From: Prorocentrum cordatum
Lineage: Eukaryota; Sar; Dinophyceae; Prorocentrales; Prorocentraceae
Direction of reading: 5' to 3'
NCBI GenBank assembly: GCA_963575745.1
Contig: CAUYUJ010020593.1
Span: forward strand, 268,679-332,678
Length of the DNA: 64,000 nucleotides
The position numbers were made by a program, and so were the translations under genes. Shown piece by piece: positions 1 to 11,800 of the stretch; the first letter of the stretch is position 1, and every line of letters begins with the position of its first letter. The notes under the pieces were generated by a model, which worked only from the letters and a program-made list of their open reading frames with translations, was not told where the DNA came from and did no database searches.

Positions 1-780
1 GCTCCACAACTAATTTTGCGAATAACCTACCGCTACGAGACATGACTCACAAAACTAGTTGCGAACGCGGCTCCACAACCAGTTGTGTGAGTAACATGTT
101 CCTTCTCACCGTCGTCAGGCTCCTCAACCTCCTTTTCTTCCTCACCCTCCTCCTCCTGCTCCTCCTCTTCCTCGTTCTGCCCGCTCATCTCCACTTCGAG
201 GCGTTACCCACAAAACTCGATGTGAACGCAGCTCCAGAACTAGTTTTGCGAGTGACCTCCCGTTAGGAGACATTACCCACACAACTAAATGTGAACGCGG
301 CTCCACATGTAAGGTTGTGAGTAACGTGTTCCTCCTCATCTTCGTCATGCTCCTCACCCTCTTCTTCTGCCTCCTCACCCTCCTCCTCCTGCTCCTGTTC
401 TTCTTCATGTTGCCCTCTCCTGTCCGCATCGGGGCGTTACGCGCAAATCTAGTCGTGAACGCAGCTCCACAGCCAGTTTTGCGCGTAACCTCGCACTACG
501 AGATATTACTCGCAAAATTAAGTATGAACGCCGTTCCACAACTAGTTTTGTTCCTCTTCCTCCTCACCCGTCTCCCTTTTTCCTTTTCCTCCTCCTGTTC
601 ATCCTGCCCTCTCTTCCCCGCTTCCAGGCTTTACTCACAAATCTAGTTGTCAACGCAGCTCCACAAGCAGTTTTGTGAGTAATGTGTTGCGCCTCGCCCT
701 CATCGCGCTCATCCTCCTCGTCTTCCTCCTCTTCCTCACCCTTTTTGTTCCTCTTGCTCCTTCTCTTCGCCCTTCATCCT
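1..780. repeat. ~230-bp tandem repeat carrying 54-nt hairpins
   Basis: Units starting GCTCCA recur at 1, 231, 464 and about 657. Each unit has short inverted repeats whose arms resemble GTTACTCACAAAACTAGTT and its complement, around a loop reading about GAACGCGGCTCCAC. Hairpins are visible near 44-96, 203-256, 272-325, 436-489, 504-557 and 630-683. CT-rich tracts separate them. Small ORFs here are Leu-rich readings of those tracts. No gene is seen. Confidence 0.8.
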
Positions 781-792
781 GCCCCCTTCCCC

Positions 793-1175
793 AAGGATTC
801 TTGTTGAAATCCTTGACAAAAAACAATGAGGCGGGCGAGGAGGAGGAAGATGCGGCGGACGAGGAGAAGGTTTTTATTGAAAGCCGCCACAGAAGGATTC
901 CGAATGTAATCCTCCACAGCAGGGTTCCCAGTGAAACCTTTCACACAAAGGAGAAGTAGGCGGATGAGGAGGGCGGGGGAACATGGAGCGGATTAGGATG
1001 ATGAGGAGGAGGAAGGAGCACATTTGCCACATAAGGATGCCGATTGAAATCTTCCACAGAAAGATCTGATTGAAATATTCCACATAATTATTCCTGTTGA
1101 GATCCTCCACAAAAGGATTCCTATAGAAAGCCTCCAGAAAAGGATTCGCGTTGAAACCGTTCACAACAAGGAGAC
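793..1175. repeat. Degenerate 27-bp minisatellite
   Basis: A unit like AAGGATTCC-N2-TTGAAATC-N-TCCACA recurs about every 27 bp in two clusters (about 793-955 and 1030-1170). A GA-rich stretch lies between them. Within each unit GGATTTC and GAAATCC are complementary, so each copy could form a small hairpin. No gene. Confidence 0.7.
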
Positions 1176-1500
1176 TTCGGCGGTTGCAATCCAAACCGGT
1201 GCAATCAAATGCATTGCAAGCCAAGGGATTGGCACTGATTCGATGGAAAGCAGCCGCGGCAGCCGGAGGCCTGCTGGGCCGCGCGCAGGTGATTTGGCTA
1301 GGCGTCGTCAGTATGTCTGGTTTGGGGACGCCTCAGTCGCTCGCGCTTGCCTTCGCTGAGCTTACGGGGGTTTGAAAAGAATGTGCGTGCACGTTGTGCA
1401 TCGATCGGTTGCATGCGCAGACGCAGACATACATGTGAATTGGGGCCTTCAAAATGATGAGGTTCACCAGAAAAAAGCAGGGGCGCCGATGTGCGCGCGC
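1176..1500. other. No gene recognised
   Basis: GC-rich sequence between two repeat blocks. Short ORFs on both strands have no recognisable domain, and no RNA gene was seen. Confidence 0.6.
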
Positions 1501-1501
1501 G

Positions 1502-1590
1502 CCCCCCCCCCCCCCCCACCCACACACACACACACACACACATACACACACAGACGCACACACATCTATATATATATATATATACACACA
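1502..1590. repeat. Compound C/CA/TA microsatellite
   Basis: A C run (1502-1517) is followed by (CA)n to about 1563 and (TA)n at about 1566-1584. Confidence 0.95.
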
Positions 1591-1689
1591 GCCCTCCGAA
1601 CCATCAAGAACCCCCTTTCTCCTGATTATGAATTCATATATGATTCCCACGATGTCTGGACTCAATTTTGAGGCTGCGGTTTGGAAGAC

Positions 1690-2400
1690 TTGTTGGGCTC
1701 AAGTTCTCAACAGCCTCCTTCTCCAACACAACAGTCGATACTCAACAGGCTCCCTCCCCAAGATGAATTTGAAAATAAACTTCTACTCAACTCCCTCCGT
1801 CCCCAATACAGCACCCAGTACTCAACAGCCTCCTTCTCCAACACAGCAGCCGATATTCAACAGGCTCCCTCCCCAAGATGAACTTGAAATAACCTTCTAC
1901 TCAACTCCCTCCGTCTCCAACACAGCACCCAGTACTCAACAGCTTCCTTCTCCGACACAACACCCGATATTGGACAGGCTGGCTCCCCAATATGAACTTG
2001 TAAATAACCTTCTACTCAATTTCCTCCGTGTCCAACACAGCACCCAGTTCTCAACAGCCTCCTTCTCCAACGCAGCACCCGATACTCGACAGGCTCCCTC
2101 CCCAAGACGAATTTGGAATCAACCTTCTACTCAGCTCCCTCCGTCTCCAACACAGCACCCAGTACTCAACAGCCTCCTATTCCCACACAACACCCGATAT
2201 TCGACAGGCTCTCTCCCCAAGATGAACTTGAAAATAACCTTCTACTCAACTCCCTCCGTCTCCAACACACCATCCAGTATTCAACAGCCTCCTTTTCCAA
2301 CGCAGCGCCCGATACTCCACAGGCCCCCCCTCCCAAGATGAACTTGAAACTAACCTTCTACACATGTCCCTCCGTCTCCAACACAGCAACCGGTACACAA
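1690..2400. repeat. 115-bp tandem repeat, about six copies
   Basis: The phrase CTCAACAGCCTCCTTCTCC recurs at 1706, 1821, 1935, 2050, 2165 and 2280, a period of 114-115 bp. The array decays into short AACACAACAC repeats near 2395-2460. Because 115 is not a multiple of three, frames rotate between units. The 295-aa reading across the array is repeat-derived, not a supported gene. Confidence 0.85.
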
Positions 2401-2542
2401 CACCCCGATACACAACACAACGCTTTGGCTCCAACCAGCACAACACAACACAACACGAGAACCGAAAGTCAACGCGCTTCCGCCCCCCTCGTTCTCTTGG
2501 CACCTTCCGAAAGAAAAAAGGGTTTCATGTGGGGTGCTGAGG

Positions 2543-2543
<1 letters not shown>

Positions 2544-2581
<38 letters not shown>
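2544..2581. repeat. (TA)n microsatellite
   Basis: Uninterrupted TA dinucleotides. Confidence 0.95.
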
Positions 2582-2583
<2 letters not shown>

Positions 2584-3019
2584 ATGTGCACATAGTCGCC
2601 ATCCTGGATCTGGAGGCAGCAGGCCACTGAGGACGCCAATGCACCCAACCTCCCCCTCTTTCCTACTCCACGCCATCTCACGTCACGGTGATGAGAAGGA
2701 GCAGCGGCGGCTGATGCCTGCTTCGCTTTGTCTACATCGACCCTTTGATGCTAGCAGCACCAGACAGGCCGCATGGTATTCCAGCGGAGTTTCCCAAGAC
2801 GGATAGTTCAAAGCAGCGTTGTCCAAGCCAGTCGAGCGCTTGCGCAGTAAAGAGCATGTGAATGGCGCGCGGGGCATGGCACATAAACCAACCAAGCATA
2901 TGAAATTGCCATTGGGCTCAACCAGAAGAAGCACCAGAGTGAGTTCGTCAGCGGCGTTGAATAAAGAAGTGGAGCAGGTGGCGTGAGCTTAGTCTACGCA
3001 GCCGCAGAGGTCAACAGGA
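2582..3019. other. No gene recognised
   Basis: Non-repetitive sequence of moderate GC. I see no domain, RNA gene or mobile-element end. Confidence 0.5.
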
Positions 3020-5225
3020 TATGGTTTTCCTTTGTTGTTATTCCCTACCATCCTGTGGTGTTGGGTCTTCGTTTTGAAGAGACAGCGCCCCGCGTTCACT
3101 CCTTCCTTCCTCCCGCTGCCCCCTCCCCCCTCCCTCCCTCCTCCCAATATCACGGCACACCCCTCACACGTTCCGTGGCCCCATAGGGAGCTCCACCGAA
3201 GGCCCCAGTGGCTGCGGGCGCATGGCGGCACCGCACTCATTTCGGCACACCCCTCACACGTTTCGTGGCCCCATAGGGAGCTCCACCGAAGGCCCCGATG
3301 GCTGCGGGCGCATGGCGGCACCGCACCCATTTCGGCACACCCCTCACACGTTTCGTGGCCCCATAGGGAGCTCCTTCGAAGGCCCCCATGGCTGCAAGCG
3401 CATGGCGGCACCGCACCCATTTCGGCACACCCCTCACACGTTTCGTGGCCCCATAGGGAGCTCCACCGAAGGCCCCAGTGGCTGCGGGCGCATGGCGGCA
3501 CCGCATCCATTTCGGCACACCCCTCACACGCTTCGTGGCCCCATAGGGAGCTCCACCGAAGGCCCCAGCGGCTGCGGGCACATGTTGGCACCGCACCCAT
3601 TTCGGCACACCCCTCACACGTTTCGTGGCCCCATAGGGAGCTCCACCGAAGGCCCCAGCGGCTGCGGGCGCATGGCGGCACCGCACCCATTTCGGCACAC
3701 CCCTCACACGTTTCGTGGCCCCATAGGGAGCTCCACCGAGGGCCCCATTGGCTGCGTTCGCATGGCGGCACCGCACCCATTTCGGCACACCCCTCACACG
3801 TTTCGTGGCCCCATAAGGAGCTCCGCCGGCGGCTCCAGTGGTTGCTTTCTTATGGCGGCACCGCGCCCATTTCGGCACACCCCTCACACGTTCCGTGGCC
3901 CCATAGGGAGCTCCACCGAGGGCCCCAGTGGCTGCGTTCGCATGGCGGCACCGCACCCATTTCGGCACACCCCTCACACGTTTCGTGGCCCCATAGCGAG
4001 CTCCACCGAAAACCCGATTGGCTGCGTTCGCATGGCGGGACCGCACCCATGTCGGCACACCCCTCACACGTTTCGTGGCCCCATAGGGAGCTCCACCGAG
4101 GGCCCCAGTGGCTGCGTTCGCATTGTGGCACCGCACCCATTTCGGCACACCCCTCACACGCTCCGTGTCCCCATAAGGAGCTCCACCGAGGGCCCCCGTG
4201 GCTGCGTTCGCATGGCGGCACCGCGCCCATTTCGGCATACCCTTCACACGCTTCGTGGCCCCATAGGGAGCTCCACCGAAGGCCCCAGTGGCTGCGGGCG
4301 CATGGCGGCACCGCGCAGATTTTGGCACACCCCTCACACGTTTCGTGGCCTGATGGGAAGCTCCACCGGGGGCCCCAGTGGCTGCGTTCGCATGGCGGCA
4401 CCGCACCAATTTCGGCACACCCCTCGCACGCTTCGTGGCCCCAGAGGGAGCTCCACCGAGGGCCCCGCTGGCTGCGTTCGCATGGCGGCACCGCACCCAT
4501 GTCGGCACACCCCTCACACGCTTCGTGGCCCCATAGGGAGCTCCACCGAGGGCCCCCGTGGCTGCGTTCGCATGGCGGCACCACATTTTTTATTTCGGCA
4601 CTTAGGGAGGTCCACCGGGGGCCCCAGTGACTGCGTTCGCACTGCGGCACCGCACCCATGTCGGGACACCCCTCACACGCTTCGTGGCCTCATAGGGAGC
4701 TCCACCGAAGGCTTCAATCGCTGCGTTCGCATGGCGGCACCGCGCCCATTTCGGTACACCCCTCACACGCTTCGTGGCCCCAGAGGGAGCTCCACCGAGG
4801 GCTCCAGTGGCTGTGTCGCATGGCGGCACCGCGCCCATTTCGGCACACCCCTCACACGCTTCGTGGCCCCATAGGGAGCTCCACCGAGGGCCCCAGTGGC
4901 TGCGTTCGCATGGCCGCACCGCGCCCATTTCGGGACACCCTTCACACGCTTCGTGGCCCCATAGGGAGCTCCACCGAAGGCCCCAGTGGCTGCGGGCGCA
5001 TGGCGGCACCGCACCAATTTCGGCACACCCCTCACACGCTTCGTGGCCCCATAGGGAGCTCCACCGAGGGCCCCAGTGGCTGCGTTCGCATGGCGGCACC
5101 GCATTGATTTCGGCACACCTCTCAAACGTTTCGTGGCCCCTTAGGGAGGTTCCTCTCATTCGCTTAACCTGCTTTGCGGAGTTCGTAACTGCATATGGTT
5201 GGGCCCATCGCCAGGATAATTTTTC
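3020..5225. repeat. 90-bp minisatellite array 1 with conserved flanks
   Basis: A 90-bp unit containing CCATAGGGAGCTCCACCGA repeats about 21 times (roughly 3152-5140; the anchor falls at 3181, 3271, 3361 and so on). One unit near 4588-4612 is shortened. Two frames on each strand stay open because the period is a multiple of three and the unit lacks stops in those frames. This explains the 400-550-aa ORFs. The left flank (3020-3150, containing CATCCTGTGGTGTTGGGTC) and the right flank (5150-5220, containing ACTGCATATGGTTGGG) recur at the other arrays, so the array plus flanks behaves as one duplicated module. Confidence 0.9.
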
Positions 5226-6603
5226 CGACCAGTGGCACGGTGAGATGTGCGGTGGGAAGATAAACGGCTTACTCTACACCACTGACGGAATGGATTCAGA
5301 GCAGATTGAATAACCCCCCACGCGTAGTGCACCAATCATAGGAATAGATCTCAACAGCACTGTCGCACAGCATCAAGCAACGCGTTCAGCAGCAGGAGAT
5401 GAAGAACCAAACAGAGACGGCCCCAACTATCTGCAGCTGCGACCAACATTGCACGCGCACAGCATGGCGCTTGCCAGCGCGTTTTATCCAGCGGGGTCGC
5501 CGTGCAACGGAGTGCGAGCAGGAGTGCGAAAGCGTATCGATCTCATAGAAGTACCGCAGAGCATGCTTTCGAATGGTGACACACGTAGTAAACGTGAAGG
5601 GCAGAACGTTGCAGTGCATGCGCAGCCAGCAGCCAACATATCGTCTTCCTGCTTGTATATCCGAGAGGCATACGTTTGAATGGAGTTCGCTATCGCACCT
5701 CAAGGCCTGCCTTCTCAATGGGCACAATGGAAAAGAGCTGCTGCAAGCCATTGAGAGTGATTTACACTATCAGCTACAAGCCTCTCGGCAATGGGAGCAC
5801 GGGGGGAACGTTGACAACGTGAACGCTGGACTGCCAAATTATTGAGGATGCGGCGGCCGACATTCTCGAGGGCCCACTTGGATTTCATTCGCGCGAAAAA
5901 CAGGGGGGCACAAGTAGCAAACACGAGTTGGCGAACTACTCGCGCTGAGACGGGATGCCAAACTGCGAGAACAACACGTTCCAGAGAGGCAATCATTTGA
6001 AGCGGCGAGATTGAGCCGCCAGCTAAAGCAGCGCAAACAAGAGGTGACATTGACGCGAAACGAGCAACGCATCGATGCACTCGCAGACGCGGGGGCCGAG
6101 CGGGGGGCGCACTGCCTCCGCCGAGGGCGGGCCGTCTTCGCGCTGCACCAAGGAGGGGCGCTGGCGCAGGTCTACTCCGGCGGCTTGCGCGGCATGGCTG
6201 CTTTCGGCCGCGCGCCCGCCCGGGCGCAGGGCGACGCGCTCGGCGCGCAGTGGGCGGCAGAGTTTTCCGAGTCGCCCGGCGGCGATTCCGGGGCCGAATC
6301 GCGAGAAAGACATCGGTCGTATCGGCCATTATACAAGTGGCCGCCGCCGCCCCGCGCGCGCGGCCCGGGGCGAGAGTCGACTGCGTCGGGGGCGCCTTCG
6401 GGGGCGGGCGCGCCGAGCCCTCGCAAATTTGGGCGTCGCGCAGGGGTGGGATCTGCCATCGAGGCGGGGTCCGTCGATTCAATTACCTTCTGGCTCATGG
6501 GATTCTTGCGTCTCGGCGCGCCAGGGGCCTCGCGGGTTAGAGCGGCGGATGTCTTCGTCGGCGGCGGCGGGCCTTTCGCTGAACTCAACAGTCCGCTTGG
6601 CGG
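5226..6603. other. No gene recognised
   Basis: Non-repetitive, becoming very GC-rich after about 6080. A 517-aa forward reading starts at 6075 but is low-complexity and runs into array 2, so it is not accepted as a gene. Confidence 0.5.
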
Positions 6604-8153
6604 CGTATGGCGGCACCGCGCACAGTTCGGCACACCCCTCACACGTTTCGTGGCCCCATAGGGGCTCCACCGAGGGCCCCAGTGGCTGCGTCCGCATGGC
6701 GGCGCCGCACCCATTTCGGCACACCCCTCACACGCTTCGTGGCCCCATAGGGAGCTCCACCGAAGGCCCCAGTGGCTGCGTCCGCATGGCGGCGCCGCAC
6801 CCATGTCAGCACACCCCTCACACGTTTCGTGGCCCCATAGGGAGCTCCACCGAAGGTCCCAGAGGCTGTGTTCGCATGGCGGCGCCGCACCCATTTCGGT
6901 ACACCCCTCACACGTTTCGTGGCTCCATAGGGAGCTCCACCGAAGCTCCCAGCGGCTGCGTTGGCATGGCGGCCGCACCTATTTCGGCACACCCCTCACG
7001 CGCTTCGTGGCCCCATAGGGAGCTCCACCGAAGGCTCCAGCTCCAGTGGCTGCGTTCGCATGGCGGCACCGCGCCCATTTCGGCACACCCCTCACACGCT
7101 TCGTGGCCCCATAGGGAGCTCCACCGAGGGCCCCAGTGGCTGCGTCCGCATGGCGGCACCGCGCACATTTCGGCACACCCCTCACACGTTTCGTGGCCCC
7201 ATAGGGAGCTCCACCGGGGGCCCCAGTGGCTGCGTTCGCATGGCGGCACCGCACCCATTTCGGCACACCCCTCACACGCTTCGTGGCCCCATAGGGAACT
7301 CCACCGAGGGCCCCAGAGGCTGCGTTCGCATGGCGGCACCGCACCCATGTCGGCACACCCCTCACACGTTTCATGGCCCCATAGGGAGCTCCACCGAAGG
7401 CCCCACTGGCTGCGTTCGCATGGCGGCACCGCACCCATTTCGGGACACCCCTCACACGTTTCGTGTCCCCTGAGGGAGCTCCACCGAGGGCCCCCGTGGC
7501 TGCGTTCGCATGGCGGCACCGCACCCATTTCGGCACAGGGAGCTCCACCGAGGGCCCCAGTGGCTGCGTTCGCATTGCGGCACCGCATCCATTTCGGGAC
7601 ACCCCTCACACGCTTCGTGGCCTCATAGGGAGCTCCACCGAGGGCTCCAATGGCTGCGTTCGCATGGCGGCACCGCGCCCATTTCGGTACACCCCTCACA
7701 CGCTTCGTGGCTCCATAGGGAGCTCCACCGAGGGCCCCAGTGGCTGTGTCGCATGGCGGCACCGCGCCCATTTCGGCACACCCCTCACACGCTTCGTGGC
7801 CCCATAGGGAGCTCCACCGAGGGCCCCAGCGGCTGCGTTCGCATGGCGGCACCGCGCCCATTTCGGGACACCCCTCACACGCTTCGTGGCCCCATAGGGA
7901 GCTCCACCAAGGGCCCCAGTGGCTGCGTTCGCGTGGCGGCACCGCACCCATTTCGGCACACCCCTCACACGTTTCGTGGCCCCATAGGGAGCTCCACCGA
8001 GGGCCCCAGTGGCTGCGTTCGCATGGCGGCACCGCACCAATTTCGGCACACCTCTCACACGTTGCGTGGCCCCTTAGGGAGTTCCCTCCCATTCGCTCAA
8101 CCTGCTTTGCGGTACTCGTAACTGCATATGGTTGGGTCCATCGCCAGGATAAT
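6604..8153. repeat. 90-bp minisatellite array 2
   Basis: About 16 copies of the same 90-bp unit, with a truncated unit near 7535-7550. The conserved right flank (8083-8150) follows, but the usual left flank is replaced by unrelated GC-rich DNA. Confidence 0.9.
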
Positions 8154-8154
8154 T

Positions 8155-9430
8155 ATTGTGGCTTTTGCTTGAGAGTGGGTCATGAATATTTCCCAACCGT
8201 CCTGTGGTGTTGGGTCCTCGTTTAGAAGAGACGGTGCCCCGCGTCTCCTCTCCTTCCTTCCTTCCTCCTCCTCCGCCTCCTCCCTCCTCCCTCCTCCCAC
8301 CCCTCACACGTTTCGTGGCCCCATAGGGAGCCCCACCGAGGGCCCCAATGGCTGCGGGCGCATGGCGGCACCGCACCCATTTCGGCACACCCCTCACCCG
8401 TTTCGTGGCCCCATAGGGAGCTCCACAGAGGGCCCCTGTGGCTGCGTCCGCATGGCGGCACCGCACCCATTTCGGCACACCCCTCACACGTTCCGTGGTC
8501 CCATAGGGAGCTCCACCGAGGGCCCCAGTGGCTGCGTCCGCATGGCGGCACCGCACCCATTTCGGCACACCCCTCACACGCTTCGTGGCCCCATAAGGAG
8601 CTCCACCGAGGGCCCCAGTGGCTGCGTCCGCATGGCGGCACCGCACCCATTTCGGCACACCCCTCACACTTTTGTGGCCCCATGGCCCCAGTTCGCATGG
8701 CACATTCCTTTCGTGGCCCCATAGGGAGCTCCACCGAGGGCTCCAGTGGCTGCGTCGCATGGCGGCACCGCACCCATTTCGGCACACCCCTCACACGTTT
8801 CGTGGCCCCATAGGGAGCTCCACCGAGGGCCCCAGTGGCTGCGTCCGCATGGCGGCACCGCACCCATTTCGGCACACCCCTCACACGTTTCGTGGCCCCA
8901 TAGGGAGCTCCACCGAGGGCCCCAGTGGCTGCGTCCGCATGGCGGCACCGCACCCATTTCGGCACACCCCTCACACGTTTCGTGGCCCCATAGGGAGCTC
9001 CACCGAGGGCCCCAGTGGCTGCGTCCGCATGGCGGCACCGCACCCATTTCGGCACACCCCTCACACGTTTCGTGGCCCCATAGGGAGCTCCACCGAGGGC
9101 CCCAGTGGCTGCGTTCGCATGGCGGCACCGCACTCGTTTCGGCACATCCCTCACACGCTTCGTGGCCCCATAGGGAGCTCCACCGAGGGCTCCAGTGGCT
9201 GCGTCCGCATGGCGGCACCGCACCCATTTCGGCACACCCCTCACACGTTCCGTGGCCCCATAGGGAGCTCCACCGAGGGCCCCAGTGGCTGCGTCCGCAT
9301 GGCGGCACCGCACCCATTTCGGCACACCCCTCACACGTTTCGTGTGCTCATAGGGAGCTCCCTCTCATTCGTTCAACTTGCTTTGCGGTATTCGTAACTG
9401 CATATGGTTGGGTCCATCGCCAAGATTTGT
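8155..9430. repeat. 90-bp minisatellite array 3 with conserved flanks
   Basis: The left flank (8160-8300) matches that of array 1. About 11-12 units follow to about 9350, with a scrambled unit at 8665-8715, then the right flank (9352-9424). The first unit carries GCTGCGGGCG, the variant also found in the first units of array 1. Most others carry GCTGCGTCCG. Confidence 0.9.
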
Positions 9431-10393
9431 TTTTTGTTGTTTTTTTTGCGCTGGCCCCTGGACCCCCCGCCCAAAACCAACAAAACTTCCCACCCCGTAG
9501 GATCTTGGGGAGAAACCCGCAAAGCAAATTCTTATCTTGTGCTTATGTATTTTGTTGTCGGGGGGGTCCCAGGTGGTCTCCAGGTAACTCCCATACTGGT
9601 CTCCCCCCCTCCTTGGAGCCCAAGAGGGGAACGAAAGGTGCACGTTTTTCCCTCCTCACCATCGCCCCCCCGTTCAGCAACGCCCGACCCCTCCATTCGG
9701 TACGATCGGTATGCGTACGGAGAGACCGGGGACGAAGGCCGACAACTGTTCTGTCGGTGGCAACTCGTGGGAACCTTGTGCGTTTTCGTAGGTCCGTTTC
9801 TGAAGTTCCCTAGAGTGTGGCAACCTATCAGGAAGCACCGATCCAGCATCGATCGACGCAGATTTAGCATCGACTAGCGTCGGTTAGCGTCGATCCGCAA
9901 GACCAGCAAAGTGACATGGGAGGCTCCCATGAGTTGCCATAGGAAGGTCCAGTCCACGCTGAGCACGGCTCGCAGCTCGCTTTCCGTGTCGCAGCGGACA
10001 CTGTCCATGTGAAATTAGAGGTCGCCCGCTCAATGGCGGCCGCTGTCGGTATGTGACGGCGCTTGTTATTGGGCATGTTGCCCGTGGAAGGCCCGCGGAG
10101 GACCCGCTGAGGTTCCGAGAACGGCGGGGTATTTCCAGGACCCGATTTCTTCAGGACCCGCTTCAGTTGGGCATCCTGTAAAAGGGGGCGATCAGTGGTT
10201 CAAGGGTGCTTTAGGGATGGCTATTTTAGTAAATTGTCCTAGTCGCAGATGGTCTGTTCCTGATTATAAATCTCCCTTGTAGGGAGGATTCCTTCAGTGA
10301 GGATTCCGTTTTCAAGGATGCCTGTAGTCAGCGTTCTTTTTGAGTTTGCGCGGCGGCCGCGTTTTTCGCAATAGTAAGACATTATGTTTTCGA
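9431..10393. other. No gene recognised
   Basis: Starts with a T-rich stretch. A short repeat of CATCGATCGACG/CATCGACTAGCGTCG lies near 9848-9895. No coding or RNA feature supported. Confidence 0.5.
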
Positions 10394-10480
10394 AGCGGGG
10401 GGGGGAGGAGGAGGAGAAAGAAGAGGAGGAGGAGGAGGAGGAAAAGGGGGAGGAGGAGGAGGAGAAGGAGGAAGGGAGGA
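10394..10480. repeat. GGA-rich tract
   Basis: G run followed by interrupted (GGA)n. The Glu-rich and Ser/Leu-rich ORFs across it are by-products. Confidence 0.9.
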
Positions 10481-10639
10481 ACACCGATCACGGAGGAGGG
10501 CCGAACGCGGCCCAAACCAATCTAGTCTGGCGGCAATCGTGGGGGGAAGAGTTGGCGTGTGTGGGACCCCATTCGCCCGGGACAAGCTTTCCATCCTGAA
10601 TCGTCTTCGTTGTCGGTCCTGGGGCCTTGTGAGTGCCCC

Positions 10640-11000
10640 CATGCAGAGGCCAAATGAAGCGAGGGGATTCGGCTACTCAACATCCGACCCATTGCATGCT
10701 GATCCTGCGTCGGGGGACCTTGAGGGTCAACGTTTGGGGGATGCATCGGCCACCAGTCGCCAATGGGGGCTCGATAGCCCAGCCCGCCCAGGAACGTGCG
10801 GATTCGCTATCGAGAACCTGTCGCCGATCTATCGCCGATGCATCACCGATTCCAGGTCGATGTTTCCTCCCCGCCACCCCTTGAGCCGGACCCCTGGTGG
10901 TTTTCGCGTCATTTCGGGCCTCCAGCGGCCATTCGGGACGATCTGGGAACCCCCCGGACGCTGTCGGCGAGGCACAGCCGCGGGCCGCCCAGAACCAACG
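10640..11000 (+). repeat. Dispersed ATCGCCGAT repeat, copy 1
   Basis: Shares a string of blocks with the regions at 11590-11800, 16090-16400 and, reversed, 55575-55770: a GATAGCCCA block, CGGATTCGCTATCGA, CGCCGATGCATCACCGAT and a following CCTGAGCCGG-like block. Ends are not resolved. Downstream, GGGCCTCCAGCGGCCATTCGGG matches a block that appears in both orientations near 11590 and 16160. Confidence 0.6.
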
Positions 11001-11279
11001 AAAGCGCATGAAAATTCTGAAACTGAGAAGCTCAAATCCTTGAACCTCGAATCCCGAAACCTCAATCTTCACAAAATCTCCCCCCCCCCCCGCAGTGTTC
11101 CCCCTCATCGTGCTGATCCTGCCTTGGGCCGCCCCCTGGCGCGACGAGGACACCGAGCCGGTGTTTAGCTCCCTGGCGACGTGGAGCTCCTTCGGCGGGC
11201 CTCAGGCAGCACCGCCCCCACCCTCCCGGGGCAGGCACGAGGAGCGGGATTCGGGGCAGAAGCCACGAGCGGCGTATGT

Positions 11280-11448
11280 TTAAGTCGGGCCTGTCCTTCT
11301 ACAGGGGGAATGTTCAAAAGTAGTCCAAAAGTAGTCTGGGGACGATCTGTCCATATGTTTGATTTTTTGCTTTTTTTTTGTTTTCATGCTTTGGCTATGT
11401 TGTATCTTTCGTCGAAAATCACCTTGTAGGGGGACACGCCCGATTTAA
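11280..11448. mobile_element. MITE family A, copy 1 (169 bp, TSD GCGTATGT)
   Basis: Begins TTAAGTCGGGCCTGTCC and ends with the near-complement GGGACACGCCCGATTTAA. The interior is AT-rich against a GC-rich background, and there is no ORF. The 8-bp string GCGTATGT directly flanks both ends (11272-11279 and 11449-11456), as expected of a target-site duplication. An alternative reading places the ends at TCGGGC with a TTTAAG duplication, but the family alignment favours the 8-bp version. An 8-bp duplication suggests a hAT-type transposase acting in trans (inference). Confidence 0.8.
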
Positions 11449-11589
11449 GCGTATGTGTCCGCGCCCAAACGGTCTGGATTCGGGGGCGCCATCCCATCAG
11501 GGGCAGCGTTTTGGGGGGGGGGGATAAGTTTAGGGCGGGCACAAGTCGGGCTCTAGGTTAGAGGTTTCCGAGAGCGTTCGGGGGCTGCC

Positions 11590-11800
11590 CGGATTGTCCC
11601 GAACGACCGCTGGAGGCACGAGTTATGGTTCGAAGTTGATTGGATCGCTGTCAGGGGTGATCGGCTCAGGGAGGAGTGCATCGGCCCCCAATGGTCCACT
11701 GACCGCCGATAGGGGCCCGATAGCCCTTCCTTTCCCGGGACCGGGCAGATTTGCTATTTGGGGCCTATCGTCGATGTACCGCGGATAGACCCATACTGGA
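11590..11800 (+). repeat. Dispersed ATCGCCGAT repeat, copy 2
   Basis: Contains CCGATAGGGGCCCGATAGCCC and CCTATCGTCGATGTACCGCGG, related to copies at 10640 and 16090. The block at 11590-11670 is the reverse complement of 16130-16200. Confidence 0.55.

Noticed and set aside
3032-4874. Several 400-550-aa ORFs on both strands
   Set aside because: They are translations of a 90-bp repeat whose period is a multiple of three. Frames on both strands are equally open.
6604-9360. CRISPR-like regular repeats
   Set aside because: No spacers. Units are contiguous and diverged, and the context is eukaryotic.
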